64,000 bases of DNA from Bacteroidota bacterium. Its GTDB lineage: Bacteria; Bacteroidota; Rhodothermia; JANXDC01. Location: contig AP024675.1 in assembly GCA_025998875.1 (NCBI GenBank), positions 558,001 through 622,000 of the forward strand. The letters are read 5' to 3'. The position numbers and the translations under genes are program-made. Below the pieces are notes generated by a model that saw only the letters and a list, made by a program, of their open reading frames with translations, was not told the DNA's origin and ran no database searches. Shown here piece by piece: positions 54,499 to 63,264 of the stretch; position 1 is the first letter of the stretch, and every line of letters begins with the position of its first letter.

Positions 54499-54530
54499 CG
54501 AAGATAAGAAACCGAGCTATCCGCTGGCAA
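54499..54530 (-). promoter_or_regulatory. Promoter of the candidate small RNA
   Basis: TTG (54530-54528), 21 bases, then TATCTTCG (54506-54499) on the minus strand. It has the same shape as the yebC and alaS promoters and starts 13 bases after the CDF stop codon. Confidence 0.6.
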
Positions 54531-54542
54531 CCCCGGGAGCAT

Positions 54543-55580
54543 TTAGGCCTCATGTTCTGCGCCAATCGTCGAGCCGACGGCTCTCAGCTGTACATCCAGC
54601 GGGGCCTGCAGTACCGCTCCATTCCAGGGAAGCAACCGCACCAGCGGGGCGCTGCGGACCGGACAATCCGGCATACCGCAGAGTGCACAGCAGGCCGGCC
54701 AACAGGGCTCGGTATGCACGATGACATCTACCGGCTCCGGCCACTGCGCCCGGAAGAGCTCGTAGATAGCATGTTCCGCTTCATGACTCTGCTGCAGCGT
54801 CCAGTAGAAGGGCAAAATGAGATGAAAGTCCACGTGCAGCACGGCCCCACTGCGCCAGGTTCTGAGCCGATGGGGGGCAATCCAGCCCGGTTGCCGACTC
54901 TGTTGGAGCAGAAGCGCTATCCGCTCCAGCGTCTCCGGATCGGCCTCATGCATCAGACCCGCTATCGCCTCTCGGACCAACCCGTAACCCGCTCTCAGGA
55001 TATGGACGCCCACGCCGAGTGCCACCAGGGGATCCAACCACCATAGGCCCGTAAGCCGCACAAGCCCCAGCCCGAGCACCACGCCAGCGCTCGTATAGGC
55101 ATCACTGAGGACATGATGTCCGCTTGCGCGCAGGGTGGCCGATCGGGTTCGACGTCCCGTATGCAGCAGGTAGAGGCCCAGTAGCGCGTTTGCCAGCCCC
55201 GCGCCGGCGACCAGCGCAATACCCGTCTCCAGCCGCTCCAGAACGGCTCCACGCCAGAGCGCTTCCAGCGCTTTATAGCCAATGGCACCGCCGGCCAGCA
55301 TGATGAGCGAACCCTCAAAACCGGCCGAGAAGAATTCGATCTTCCCGTGCCCGTAGGGATGACTCTGGTCCGGAGGGCGGGCGGCGATATGCACGGAGAT
55401 GAGGGCCAGCAGGGCGGCCACGACATTGATAATGGACTCCAGAGCGTCGGAGAGTACCGCAGTAGACCCCGTCAGCGTAAAGGCGAAAAACTTCACCCCC
55501 AGCAGCACCAGCCCTACGGCAAGACTCCACCGTGCGGCCCGGAGTCGGTTGGGGACGTCGAGTTGTTCCTGTGCCTGCAT
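54543..55580 (-). CDS. Cation diffusion facilitator (CDF) metal transporter
   Basis: The 345-residue protein starts at ATG 55580. Six membrane segments are seen. TM2 carries GSTAVLSDALESIINVVAA and TM5 carries SGHHVLSDAYTSAGVVLGLG, the His/Asp metal site of Zn/Cd/Fe exporters. An HPYGHGKIEFFSAG loop lies between. The cytoplasmic C-terminal domain (about 225-300) is followed by a cysteine-rich tail (CWPACCALCGMPDCPVR) that could bind metal; similar tails occur in Bacteroidota CDF proteins. Zinc or related divalent metal export by proton exchange is the family role. Confidence 0.93.
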   Translation of the reverse strand: MQAQEQLDVPNRLRAARWSLAVGLVLLGVKFFAFTLTGSTAVLSDALESIINVVAALLALISVHIAARPPDQSHPYGHGKIEFFSAGFEGSLIMLAGGAIGYKALEALWRGAVLERLETGIALVAGAGLANALLGLYLLHTGRRTRSATLRASGHHVLSDAYTSAGVVLGLGLVRLTGLWWLDPLVALGVGVHILRAGYGLVREAIAGLMHEADPETLERIALLLQQSRQPGWIAPHRLRTWRSGAVLHVDFHLILPFYWTLQQSHEAEHAIYELFRAQWPEPVDVIVHTEPCWPACCALCGMPDCPVRSAPLVRLLPWNGAVLQAPLDVQLRAVGSTIGAEHEA

Positions 55581-55586
55581 CAGAGG

Positions 55587-55594
55587 CAAAGATA
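55587..55594 (-). promoter_or_regulatory. Possible -7 box of a near-leaderless CDF transcript
   Basis: TATCTTTG (55594-55587, minus strand) is an exact TAnnTTTG box but lies only 6 bases before the CDF ATG, so transcription would start at or next to the start codon. There is no TTG at the right distance, only the T run of the upstream terminator, so confidence is limited. Confidence 0.4.
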
Positions 55595-55611
55595 CGCCGC
55601 CGCATCCAAAG

Positions 55612-55637
55612 AAAAAGGCCCGGCGCCTGGCCGGGCC
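55612..55637 (-). terminator. Terminator of the flagellar operon
   Basis: GGCCCGGC (55637-55630 side) and GCCGGGCC (55624-55617 side) form a perfect 8-bp stem with a 5-base loop, followed by five T on the minus strand. It lies 23 bases after the flgE stop codon. Confidence 0.88.
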
Positions 55638-55659
55638 CTGCGGGGGAGGGAGAAAGAGA

Positions 55660-57009
55660 TCACCGTTTGAGCTGTACGGTTTCCTGAAGCATCTCATCCG
55701 AGGTGGTGATGATCCGGGCGCTGGCCTGAAAACCGCGCTGGGTGACGATCATGTCCGTAAACTCGCTGGCCAGGTCCACGTTGCTCATCTCCAGCGCCCC
55801 GCTGACCATAGTGGTCGCGGTATCTTCTCCGGCCCGGTAGAAGACGATGGGCCCTGAGGTCGAGTTGGCCCGGAAAATACCGTCTCCGATATGCTCCAGA
55901 CCCTGCTGGTTGGGCACATCACCCACAGCCAGCTGCGCGATCGGACGGCTCTGGCCGTTGCTGTAGAGCACCTCCAGAACCCCGCGAGAATCGATCCGGA
56001 AGGTCACGAAGTCCCCTTTGGGGAACCCATCCTGCGACTCCACGCGAGCTGTGGAGGCGCCTTCATACTGGACCAGCTGCCCCAGCTCGAGCTGGATTGT
56101 CTGGTTGCCCAGCGGACCCGCTCCGTCGGGATCGAACTCGACCTCCAGGCGCGTATCCCCGGAAGCGAACGGGATCAATCGCCCCTGGGCATCAAACTCA
56201 AGGGGGATCGTGACCGCATCCGCATCCGAGTCCGTATCCGCCGGAACGCTGCCCGTCGGCTGTCCGATCGCAAGAAAGCCGCCCGTATTGTCTTGCACCC
56301 GAATTACGGCCTCCCACTGGCTGGCACCCACCCGACGGAATTCGACGGTCATCGTGCGCGCCACCCCCTGGGCGTCATAGATGACCGTCGAAATCGTGTG
56401 CGCTTCCGGCTGGCTTGCCGCATAGAGGGGCAGAGAAGCGTTCAGGTTGCCCGTCACCCGAACGAGCTGGGTCTCCTTGGGCTCCGATACCCCATAATCC
56501 CCCAGGCGGATATCCGTAAGCTTGCGGTTCAGATCGTAGATGATGCGACCGTCGGGATCGCGCTGCACGTTCCCGGAGCCGTCGATGCGGGGGTAAAAGA
56601 GCCAGCCCTGTACGTTGAACCCGTTTACGTTGACCAGCTCGCCTTTGCTGTTGAACTGGAAATTGCCCGCGCGCGTGAGCACGGTCTCCTGGCCCTTGCG
56701 CAAGACGAAAAAGCCGGGCCCATCGAGCGCCACATCGGAAGGGATGTTGGTCGACTCAAAAGAACCCTGCGTGAAGCGCCGGTCTATGGAGGCCACAGCC
56801 ACCCCGAGCCCGATCTGGGCGGGATTGATGCTGCCTCCCACCGCGCCCCTGCCCGAGCCGAGCAGGCTCTGCCCGAGCAACTGGGCAAACGTCACGCGCG
56901 AGCTCTTGAAGCCGATCGTGTTCACGTTGGCGATGTTGCTGCCCACTACATCCATGCGGGTCTGATGCGACCGCATGCCCGAAACGCCCGAATACAGAGA
57001 TCGAATCAT
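55660..57009 (-). CDS. flgE: Flagellar hook protein FlgE
   Basis: The protein has 449 residues. The N-terminal rod/hook signature is IRSLYSGVSGMRSHQTRMDV followed by GSNIANVNTIGFKSSRVTFA. The FlgE-type LDGPGFFVLRK, TRAGNFQFNSKGELVNVNGF and the C-terminal helix SNVDLASEFTDMIVTQRGFQ, ASARIITTSDEMLQETVQLK also appear. It polymerises into the hook that joins the rod to the filament. A very strong AAGGAGGTGA site precedes ATG 57009. It is the last gene seen in the leftward flagellar operon and is followed by a terminator. The 103 bases upstream hold no other gene. Confidence 0.95.
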   Translation of the reverse strand: MIRSLYSGVSGMRSHQTRMDVVGSNIANVNTIGFKSSRVTFAQLLGQSLLGSGRGAVGGSINPAQIGLGVAVASIDRRFTQGSFESTNIPSDVALDGPGFFVLRKGQETVLTRAGNFQFNSKGELVNVNGFNVQGWLFYPRIDGSGNVQRDPDGRIIYDLNRKLTDIRLGDYGVSEPKETQLVRVTGNLNASLPLYAASQPEAHTISTVIYDAQGVARTMTVEFRRVGASQWEAVIRVQDNTGGFLAIGQPTGSVPADTDSDADAVTIPLEFDAQGRLIPFASGDTRLEVEFDPDGAGPLGNQTIQLELGQLVQYEGASTARVESQDGFPKGDFVTFRIDSRGVLEVLYSNGQSRPIAQLAVGDVPNQQGLEHIGDGIFRANSTSGPIVFYRAGEDTATTMVSGALEMSNVDLASEFTDMIVTQRGFQASARIITTSDEMLQETVQLKR

Positions 57010-57112
57010 GACGTCACCTCCTTATGTGGTCTGCTTGTGTTTGCGGCTTCTGTCGTTCCGCCGCACCCGGGCCCCCCGTTTCGGGTCCAGCCCTTCTGCA
57101 GCGTATCGCGCC

Positions 57113-57499
57113 TCATCGCAGAATCAGCGCACTGTCGATCTGGGTGAAGACGCGCTCCCGCATCGTTTCCGCATCCACGGCGGTTACTACGGTTCGATTG
57201 GGCACGTTGACCACGAAGGCCGCTCGGGGATGGAGCACCAGGCTATCGCGAGCCCCCTTGCGGGCCAGCTGATCGATCGCCCCCCGGAGCATCTCCAAAT
57301 CCGTTGGGCTGAGCTCAATGGCTCGCTCCGTGAGACGCTCCAGCGCATGGGCAGAAAAACGCACCCCCGTATCCTGTTGCCGATACCGCTCAACGAGGTG
57401 AGCAAAGGAAGGCCCTTCTCGTGCCGTCGGCGAGCGATTGGCCACCCCGCCCATCGAAACGGCGGGGTCGACGCGACGCAACAGCTCCTGTACCGTCAT
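57113..57499 (-). CDS. Flagellar operon protein, TIGR02530-like
   Basis: The 128-residue protein has the pattern VRFSAHALERLTERAIELSP, VLHPRAAFVVNVPNRTVVTA and RERVFTQIDSALIL. I recognise this as the small protein found between flgD and flgE in many flagellar operons (TIGR02530). Its function is not established; a role in hook assembly is inferred from its place. It starts 4 bases after the flgD stop. Confidence 0.8.
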   Translation of the reverse strand: MTVQELLRRVDPAVSMGGVANRSPTAREGPSFAHLVERYRQQDTGVRFSAHALERLTERAIELSPTDLEMLRGAIDQLARKGARDSLVLHPRAAFVVNVPNRTVVTAVDAETMRERVFTQIDSALILR

Positions 57500-57503
57500 A
57501 ACC

Positions 57504-58202
57504 CTACCCTCCTTGCTGCTGAGGTTGTCGGATTTCCTCGATCGCGCTCAAATCCACAGCGATATCTCCGATCCAGATCTTGGTCCCCTCGGCTGTGTAC
57601 TGCACTCGCGTAATCGGCCCCAGAAGAAAGACCGCGGCGGAGACCGACTGCCCGGCGTTGTGGGCCTCTATACGAACCCGATAGAGCCCCTTCGGCAGCT
57701 GTCGACCCTGATCGTCCATCCCGTCCCAGAGCACTTCCTGCATCCCCTCCGGACGAGCACCCAGCTCCAGGGTGCGCACGGTGCGGCCTGAAGCATCCAG
57801 AATACGTATCGCAACCGTATCGGCATGACCGGAAAGCGAAAAGGGGATTGTGGCCGGCTTTGCTCCATCGAAAAGCACCGCTTCGGCTTGCACTCGGGCT
57901 TCTTTGCCGACCAGCCCGGCCACAAGCAGGTGATAGAGACTCTGATTCCAGAGGCCCAGCGCCTGAAAATGCCGGACGATGCCCTGGTTGAGCTGGATCA
58001 ATTGCTCTACGGAGGAAAACTGAGCCAGCTGGGCGGCAAACTCCTGTCCTTTGAGGGGATTGGTCGGGTCCTGATTGCGCAGCTGGGTGACGAGCAACTT
58101 CAGAAACTGATCCCGATTGAGCTCGGTCCGGCGGCTGGCCTGAACGAGCGCATCAACCTGCGGATTTGGCCCGCTGTCCAGAGAGGGAACCTGAAGCGGC
58201 AT
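57504..58202 (-). CDS. flgD: Flagellar hook assembly scaffold FlgD
   Basis: This 232-residue protein has the conserved start LNRDQFLKLLVTQLRNQDPT, then NPLKGQEFAAQLAQFSSVEQ, that marks FlgD. A beta-sandwich FlgD-Ig-like domain follows (LGARPEGMQEVLWDGMDDQG, then YRVRIEAHN). FlgD caps the growing hook and is replaced by hook-associated proteins. The C-terminal ~35 residues (YTAEGTKIWIGDIAVDLSAI) are a separate short extension typical of operons with the TIGR02530 gene. Confidence 0.93.
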   Translation of the reverse strand: MPLQVPSLDSGPNPQVDALVQASRRTELNRDQFLKLLVTQLRNQDPTNPLKGQEFAAQLAQFSSVEQLIQLNQGIVRHFQALGLWNQSLYHLLVAGLVGKEARVQAEAVLFDGAKPATIPFSLSGHADTVAIRILDASGRTVRTLELGARPEGMQEVLWDGMDDQGRQLPKGLYRVRIEAHNAGQSVSAAVFLLGPITRVQYTAEGTKIWIGDIAVDLSAIEEIRQPQQQGG

Positions 58203-58213
58203 AGTATCTCCTC

Positions 58214-60196
58214 CTAGGCTACGAACTCGATGCTGTTATACCCCCACCAACGCGGCCGATGGAATTGGCCCTCCCGCTGGGCATCCTCTACCTCGCCCGG
58301 CATCGCCCCGAGAAAATCGGGTAAACGGGCAACAGAGCGCGCAGAACCTGACCGGGCCTCTGCATACGTGTCCCTTCCGGATCCGAACGCCCCCCCTTCC
58401 TGCAGGTTCACCTCCACCTGCAACCCGAGGCGCTCCTCCAGCTCCTGACGCAGTCCGCCCAGAACAGGCCGAAGCGCGTCCCGGAGCGCGGGATCCGAGG
58501 TGCTCAGGCGTAGCTCCAGTTTCTCGGATCGGTCGCGCATCTCTACCAGGATGCCCCCCTGCCACTCGGGAAGTCGTACCTCGAAACGCAACGGCGGGGA
58601 AAGCGCCAGCCGTTGCGCCTCACTCAGAACATGGCGCAGCACATGTTCCAGCCTGCCGGCCCATAGGGCGGCGGCCGATCGCTCCCCGTGGGGCTTTTCC
58701 TGTGGGGGAGCGGCAAGCTGGGAAAACTCCCGGGGAGTGGATTCCTCCGATCCCCCAACCGAGCTCACCTCCATACCCTCCCCATCCTTCCCCAACGGAT
58801 CCGACCGCCGGGGAAGATCCGCATCCGCCTCGGGGGCTTCCGATTGCGCCCCATCCCTGCGGGGTGAAGCTCCCCCCGCACCCGGACTCGGCCCCCCGTC
58901 CCGCAGAACCGGGTCGGGGGCGGGGGACTGGCCCGGGCCGGAATCCGATACGGATTCCGAACTCAGGGCCTGAACATCTGGCGAAGATGAGAAGCCCCCC
59001 ACCTTCTGGGGGGGTTCAGTCTGAACCCCGAGGCCCATCCCGGCCGACGCAGCACGGCCCTCTTGGGTCCGGGGAATGGCAGAGAAGTAGGGGAGATGCT
59101 GTAGGAGGGTGCCCTTCTCAGGCTGATTCGGCACGAAAAGCCGCACCTCTATGGGCTCTGATTTCGCCCCCGGCTCACCGCGCTCTTGAGGGATCCGGAA
59201 CTCCTCTACCCGAACTGCATAAAGCCAGCCTTCGGCCGGTCCCAGCACCTCCCTCCGCCCGGCCGGTACGGAAACAGCCCGGCCCTGCAGAGGTATCGGG
59301 GAGGAAAAAACAGCTCGAACCTCGCCTGCGCCGCCTGTGGGCGGAAGCGGACCCCGGTCCTGGGGGTCGAAGGGGACCGAAAACTCAGGAGAAGAGGAGG
59401 GGGACCCTCCAGCGGCCACTTCGATCTTCACGTTCGGGTCCAAAGGGACTGAAAACTCGGGGGAAGACCGATGCGGAAGGGCTCCGTGGTATACCGGGCG
59501 GGGCCAATCCGGCCGATCCCGCTCCACCCCGAGGTCGAATCGGCGATTGGCCTCCACGCCCGGGAGACGGACCTGATCTCCGTGCTCGGAGACATATCCG
59601 ACCGGAAGGTGCGCTTTCCCGGTAAGTTGGGGCATATCCTCGCCCCCAACGCCGGAGGACGCCGAAGAGGCCTCCGGACCGGCTACCGGGATCCGGTCTG
59701 TTTTCGCGGATAGGATCTCTGCCGCATATCCCCGGATCCGGGCAGTCCCTTCGGGCTCACCTTCCGGCGAGAGTCGCTCCGGTTGCTCTGCCATCAACAC
59801 GCCCCGCTCCGATCCCGAAGCAGGGCGCTCTGGAGCGGACTTCTGGGCCAGCGAAAGCCCTGCAGTAAACGAATCTGAAGCCTCTATGCCCTCGCTGGCG
59901 GCTTCCGGGATGCCGGACTGCCCTTCGGCGGAGGGCTGAAGGAGGCCTCCGGCCAACAAACCGGCCTCCGGGCCGAGGAGCTCCAGATCCGAGGCCACCT
60001 CCGAGATCGAGGGCGTCCCAGACGGAGGCCTATCGGCAAAGCGCACTTCCGGGGCCGGAGCCAGAGGCAATATGCCATCTAGGCACTGGGCCAGCAAAGT
60101 CCAGAAATCGCCCGGGGGATCGGGTTCCTGCCCGGGGTAGCCATCCGGGCTTACTTCCATGGGAAGTGCGGACAAAGACAGCAAACGTGCATCCAT
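58214..60196 (-). CDS. fliK: Flagellar hook-length control protein FliK
   Basis: The 660-residue protein is almost entirely low-complexity (Pro, Glu, Ser, Gly) in its first ~520 residues, as expected for the extended FliK ruler. A compact C-terminal domain follows (FEVRLPEWQGGILVEMRDRS, EKLELRLSTSDPALRDALRP, LQVEVNLQEG). FliK measures the hook and switches export from hook to filament proteins. A short internal repeat (SSPEFSVP, twice) lies near residues 245-280. The C-terminal tail lacks the usual glutamine-rich end. It lies 11 bases upstream of flgD. Confidence 0.87.
   Translation of the reverse strand: MDARLLSLSALPMEVSPDGYPGQEPDPPGDFWTLLAQCLDGILPLAPAPEVRFADRPPSGTPSISEVASDLELLGPEAGLLAGGLLQPSAEGQSGIPEAASEGIEASDSFTAGLSLAQKSAPERPASGSERGVLMAEQPERLSPEGEPEGTARIRGYAAEILSAKTDRIPVAGPEASSASSGVGGEDMPQLTGKAHLPVGYVSEHGDQVRLPGVEANRRFDLGVERDRPDWPRPVYHGALPHRSSPEFSVPLDPNVKIEVAAGGSPSSSPEFSVPFDPQDRGPLPPTGGAGEVRAVFSSPIPLQGRAVSVPAGRREVLGPAEGWLYAVRVEEFRIPQERGEPGAKSEPIEVRLFVPNQPEKGTLLQHLPYFSAIPRTQEGRAASAGMGLGVQTEPPQKVGGFSSSPDVQALSSESVSDSGPGQSPAPDPVLRDGGPSPGAGGASPRRDGAQSEAPEADADLPRRSDPLGKDGEGMEVSSVGGSEESTPREFSQLAAPPQEKPHGERSAAALWAGRLEHVLRHVLSEAQRLALSPPLRFEVRLPEWQGGILVEMRDRSEKLELRLSTSDPALRDALRPVLGGLRQELEERLGLQVEVNLQEGGAFGSGRDTYAEARSGSARSVARLPDFLGAMPGEVEDAQREGQFHRPRWWGYNSIEFVA
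59364..59467 (-). repeat. Imperfect 32-base direct repeat inside fliK
   Basis: Bases 59364-59395 and 59436-59467 match at about 27 of 32 positions and are 72 bases (24 codons) apart, so the reading frame is kept. Each encodes SSPEFSVP followed by Phe or Leu and Asp-Pro. It looks like an in-frame duplication in the ruler region, which could change its length. Confidence 0.7.
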
Positions 60197-60199
60197 GTT

Positions 60200-60787
60200 C
60201 TACCGGCTCCTGACCATTTGCTGAATGAGCGCGGCGGCCTTTTCCGGCGGCATGGCCCGCAGCAGCAGAGGCCGTCTATTTTCTTCAACCTCCCAGAAGA
60301 GCTGCTGCAGGACGGAATAGTCGAGCTGCTCCAGAATGCGGCTGAGCTCTTCGGGCTTGAGGCGAGCAAGGCTTGAGGCCAGCTCCTGCAGACGGGAAGG
60401 GCTCATGCGGGGAGCCGCCGCACTGCGCGGCGCCGGAGACGCAGCCTCCTGCATCCGCCTGAATTCGGCCTCCAGAGCGGCCAGGCGTATGCGCAGCTGG
60501 GCGAGCGAATCCCAGACGGCCTCCGGGATCATCTCCCCGCTGGAGAGGGTCCGCAGGCTATCCTCAACGGCCCGCGTGCTGTCCGGATTCGGGCCCGATT
60601 CCCGGAAGATCTGGTGCAGGGAATCCGGAGCCGCCGCCCGTCGCAGGGAATCCAGCGCAACCAGATAAGCCTCTGGACTCGCATACCCCTTCAGGCGTGG
60701 ATAGAGGAGGTACATTCCGTACATAAGCCCCAGGAATGTCAGCGGAGCGCCTACTCCCAGACCGATATAGAGCAGCACCTGCTTCAT
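60200..60787 (-). CDS. MotE-like flagellar protein (MgtE-N-like domain)
   Basis: This 195-residue protein has one N-terminal membrane helix (about 5-27, VLLYIGLGVGAPLTFLGLMY) and a coiled-coil middle. A C-terminal MgtE-N-like helical repeat follows (LASSLARLKPEELSRILEQL, MPPEKAAALIQQM). This is the layout of MotE, which in Rhizobia stabilises the motor protein MotC; homologues are common beside fliJ and fliK. No stator genes are in the window. It overlaps fliJ by ATGA. Confidence 0.7.
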   Translation of the reverse strand: MKQVLLYIGLGVGAPLTFLGLMYGMYLLYPRLKGYASPEAYLVALDSLRRAAAPDSLHQIFRESGPNPDSTRAVEDSLRTLSSGEMIPEAVWDSLAQLRIRLAALEAEFRRMQEAASPAPRSAAAPRMSPSRLQELASSLARLKPEELSRILEQLDYSVLQQLFWEVEENRRPLLLRAMPPEKAAALIQQMVRSR

Positions 60788-61230
60788 CGCCCCCCTCCAT
60801 GCTGAGGAAAGCGGATGCGCTGGATGGCGAGCTCGTCGAGCTCAGCCCCCTCCTGACGTTCGAGTTCCTGGTGGAATCGCTCCCAGGCACGCTCTCGGAG
60901 GCGCTCCAAGACCTCGTGTGCCTGTCGGGCCCGAATCCATCGGTCCTGTATCTGCTTCCAGCGTTCTTCCGCCCATGCCGCCTTCCTTCGATGCTCCTCA
61001 AGCGCCTCGAGCTCCTGCAGGATGTAGCCGTGCAGGGCCCGCCAGAGGGCCGGCTGATGCCAGTCTACGGCCCGATGCAGGGAGGCCTCAAAGCGCTCCC
61101 GATGGCTTTCCAGCTCCTGTTGAGTTTTCTCCCACTGGTGCCGTGCCTCCAGGGCGCGCGCTCGTTCCAGGCGCTCCTGATGGGCCCGTACCCGACGCAG
61201 GGTCTCCAGAGGGAAACGAAACCGCCTCAT
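60784..61230 (-). CDS. fliJ: Flagellar export protein FliJ
   Basis: The protein has 148 residues and is almost wholly coiled coil: RFRFPLETLRRVRAHQERLE at the start and RERAWERFHQELERQEGAEL, DELAIQRI at the end. It shows the FliJ pattern of an Arg-rich N-terminus and two long antiparallel helices. FliJ is the stalk-like rotor of the export ATPase and helps open the export gate. It overlaps both fliI (ATGA) and the MotE-like gene (ATGA). Confidence 0.87.
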   Translation of the reverse strand: MRRFRFPLETLRRVRAHQERLERARALEARHQWEKTQQELESHRERFEASLHRAVDWHQPALWRALHGYILQELEALEEHRRKAAWAEERWKQIQDRWIRARQAHEVLERLRERAWERFHQELERQEGAELDELAIQRIRFPQHGGGR

Positions 61231-62561
61231 TGCCCCTCCGTATTGCCCATAACCGCCTCTTCGAGCCAGCTGAGCGTTGGCGCTCCATCGGGGGCGGCGA
61301 ACATATCCTGCACCAGGAAGGCGCGCAGGGCCTCGATGCGCTCCAGGGCCCGATCGATCCGGGGATTTGATCCCCGCACGTAGGCGCCGATGTGGATAAG
61401 ATCCTCGGCCTCGGCGTACGTGGCCAGTAGCGCGCGCGCCTCCTGGGCCAGCCGTCGATGTTCCGGGGAGACGATGCGGGGCATCACCCGGCTGGTGCTG
61501 GCCAGCACGTCGATGGCCGGATAATGCCCCCGATGCGCCAGCCGACGAGAGAGCACAATGTGCCCATCGAGAATGCCCCGCACCGCATCGGCGATGGGCT
61601 CATTGAGGTCATCCCCCTCGACGAGCACCGTATACAGCCCCGTGATCGTGCCCCTCGGACCAGGACCGGCCCGCTCGAGCAGACGGGGCAGCAGGGCGAA
61701 GACGCTCGGCGTATAGCCCTTCGTGCTCGGCGGTTCCCCGGAAGCCAGACCGATCTCCCGCTGGGCCATAGCCACCCGGGTGACGGAGTCCATCATCAGC
61801 AACACGTCCTGCCCCTGATCGCGGAAGTACTCGGCGATTGCCGTGGCCACAAAGGCGCCCTTGACCCGACTCATTGCGGCCTGATCGCTGGTAACGGCCA
61901 CCACCACGGATCGGGCCAGGCCCTCGGAGCCGAGATTGTCTTCGATGAATTCGCGCACCTCACGCCCCCGCTCCCCGATGAGCGCGATCACGTTCACATG
62001 GGCCGAACTGCGGCGGGCGATCATCCCGAGCAGTACGCTTTTGCCCACTCCGCTACCGGCGAAGATGCCCACGCGCTGTCCTTTGCCGATGGTGAGCAGC
62101 CCATCAATGGCCCGGATGCCCGTATGGAGCGCCTCCCGGATAAGGGGCCGGCTCATCGCCGGAGGGGGATCCCGGTGCACGGGATAGAACTCATCGCAGA
62201 AGATCGGCCCCTTGCCATCCAGAGGCCGTCCGGCCGCATCGATGACGCGTCCCAATAGCTCCGGCCCCACGGGCACGCGCAGGGGTTGGGTGCTCCGGCG
62301 CACCCAGGCGCCCTGCCTCAACCCCACGACTTCTTCCAGGGGCATAAGGAGGGTGAGTTCGTCTCGAATCCCGATAACCTCAGCCGGCACCGTGCGCTCC
62401 GCCTCGAGCGCGATCTGGCAGAGCGCCCCCACAGGGGCATCCAGCCCCGTGGCCTCGACAAGCAGGCCCACCACAGAGCGCACCCGCCCATAGCAGAGGG
62501 GCTCGACGACAAGCTGTGCACTTGCCTCCTCCAGCATCCGATATAGCTCAGTCCACCTCAT
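61227..62561 (-). CDS. fliI: Flagellum-specific ATPase FliI
   Basis: The 444-residue F1-type ATPase has Walker A in GIFAGSGVGKSVLLGMIARR, Walker B around GQDVLLMMDSVTRVAMAQRE, and the EIGLASGEPPSTKGYTPSVF and REVREFIEDNLGSEGL blocks of the type III export family. It powers export of hook and filament subunits. It overlaps fliH by 14 bases at the upstream side. Its length matches the family. Confidence 0.96.
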   Translation of the reverse strand: MRWTELYRMLEEASAQLVVEPLCYGRVRSVVGLLVEATGLDAPVGALCQIALEAERTVPAEVIGIRDELTLLMPLEEVVGLRQGAWVRRSTQPLRVPVGPELLGRVIDAAGRPLDGKGPIFCDEFYPVHRDPPPAMSRPLIREALHTGIRAIDGLLTIGKGQRVGIFAGSGVGKSVLLGMIARRSSAHVNVIALIGERGREVREFIEDNLGSEGLARSVVVAVTSDQAAMSRVKGAFVATAIAEYFRDQGQDVLLMMDSVTRVAMAQREIGLASGEPPSTKGYTPSVFALLPRLLERAGPGPRGTITGLYTVLVEGDDLNEPIADAVRGILDGHIVLSRRLAHRGHYPAIDVLASTSRVMPRIVSPEHRRLAQEARALLATYAEAEDLIHIGAYVRGSNPRIDRALERIEALRAFLVQDMFAAPDGAPTLSWLEEAVMGNTEGQ

Positions 62562-63261
62562 CGGTCCAGCGCAGTTCCTCTTCTATCTGCCGGAGCGCCT
62601 CCCGGAATCGAAGCACGTATTGGTTCGATGCCGTCTGCACAAGAAACTCCCCCGGCCTCAGGTCGGCATCTTCGATCCAGCGCAATCCGGCCCGTTCTAC
62701 CTGAAATCGCTGTGCCCAGCCCGGAGGAACATGCACGGTAATGGGTTGCGCCTCGGCAAGACGGGCCAGCACCCCGTCGAGCCGGCGCCTGAGGACCGGC
62801 TCCAGGCGTTCTGGATCCAGCGGCATATCCAGAATTTTCTCCGCCAGACGCAGGGCGAGCCGGACGGTCATGCGGGCCATGGCTTCCTCGAAGGCCTCCA
62901 GTTCCGCCTGCAAGCGCGTCAACTCCCCCTGCAGGCGGGCTTCCAGCTCCTGAAGCCGTTCCCGATAGCGAGACTCGTACTCCTGAGCGGCCTTTTGGTA
63001 GCCTTCGGCAAAGCCCTCGGCTCTGATCAGTTCGCAATGCCGCTCCAGCCCCTCCTGCGAAGCGAGCTCTTCGTCCTTTTCCGCCCGGCGCTCGGCCTCC
63101 GCAGGAGCCTGCTCGACCTCTTCTTCCCCCCCGAGGGGCTGTTCCCCCTCATCCAGTGGGGGAAAGCAGGCCGGCGGATACAAGGGGATCTCAGCCGGCT
63201 CGGGAAGCACCCGAAAGCCGCCCCGACGGATGAGGACCGCGATGCCGCTCATAGTCGCCAT
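62548..63261 (-). CDS. fliH: Flagellar assembly protein FliH
   Basis: The 237-residue protein has a Glu/Ala-rich coiled coil (about 70-150, with RAEGFAEGYQKAAQEYESRY and small-residue spacing) and a compact C-terminal domain (LALRLAEKILDMPLDPERLE, RAGLRWIEDADLRPGEFLVQ) that binds FliI. It regulates the export ATPase and anchors it to FliN. Its position between fliG and fliI is standard. It starts 3 bases after the fliG stop. Confidence 0.87.
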   Translation of the reverse strand: MATMSGIAVLIRRGGFRVLPEPAEIPLYPPACFPPLDEGEQPLGGEEEVEQAPAEAERRAEKDEELASQEGLERHCELIRAEGFAEGYQKAAQEYESRYRERLQELEARLQGELTRLQAELEAFEEAMARMTVRLALRLAEKILDMPLDPERLEPVLRRRLDGVLARLAEAQPITVHVPPGWAQRFQVERAGLRWIEDADLRPGEFLVQTASNQYVLRFREALRQIEEELRWTDEVD

Positions 63262-63264
63262 ATC

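Larger units (their letters stand above)
54142..54542. other. 401-base gap between the CDF gene and carA
   Basis: This is the longest gap without a protein gene in the window. Its right part (54332-54530) holds a promoter, a foldable ~160-base sequence and an intrinsic terminator, all on the minus strand (candidate small RNA). Its left part (54142-54331) is probably the carA promoter and leader. It contains a TACAAT box at 54292-54287 (minus strand), and near 54190-54230 a GGGGA...TCCCC repeat pair that could fold. I see no credible small reading frame with a ribosome site. Confidence 0.6.

Noticed and set aside
59364-59467. Direct repeats considered as a CRISPR-like array
   Set aside because: Only two imperfect copies, in frame inside fliK, with no cas genes in the window.
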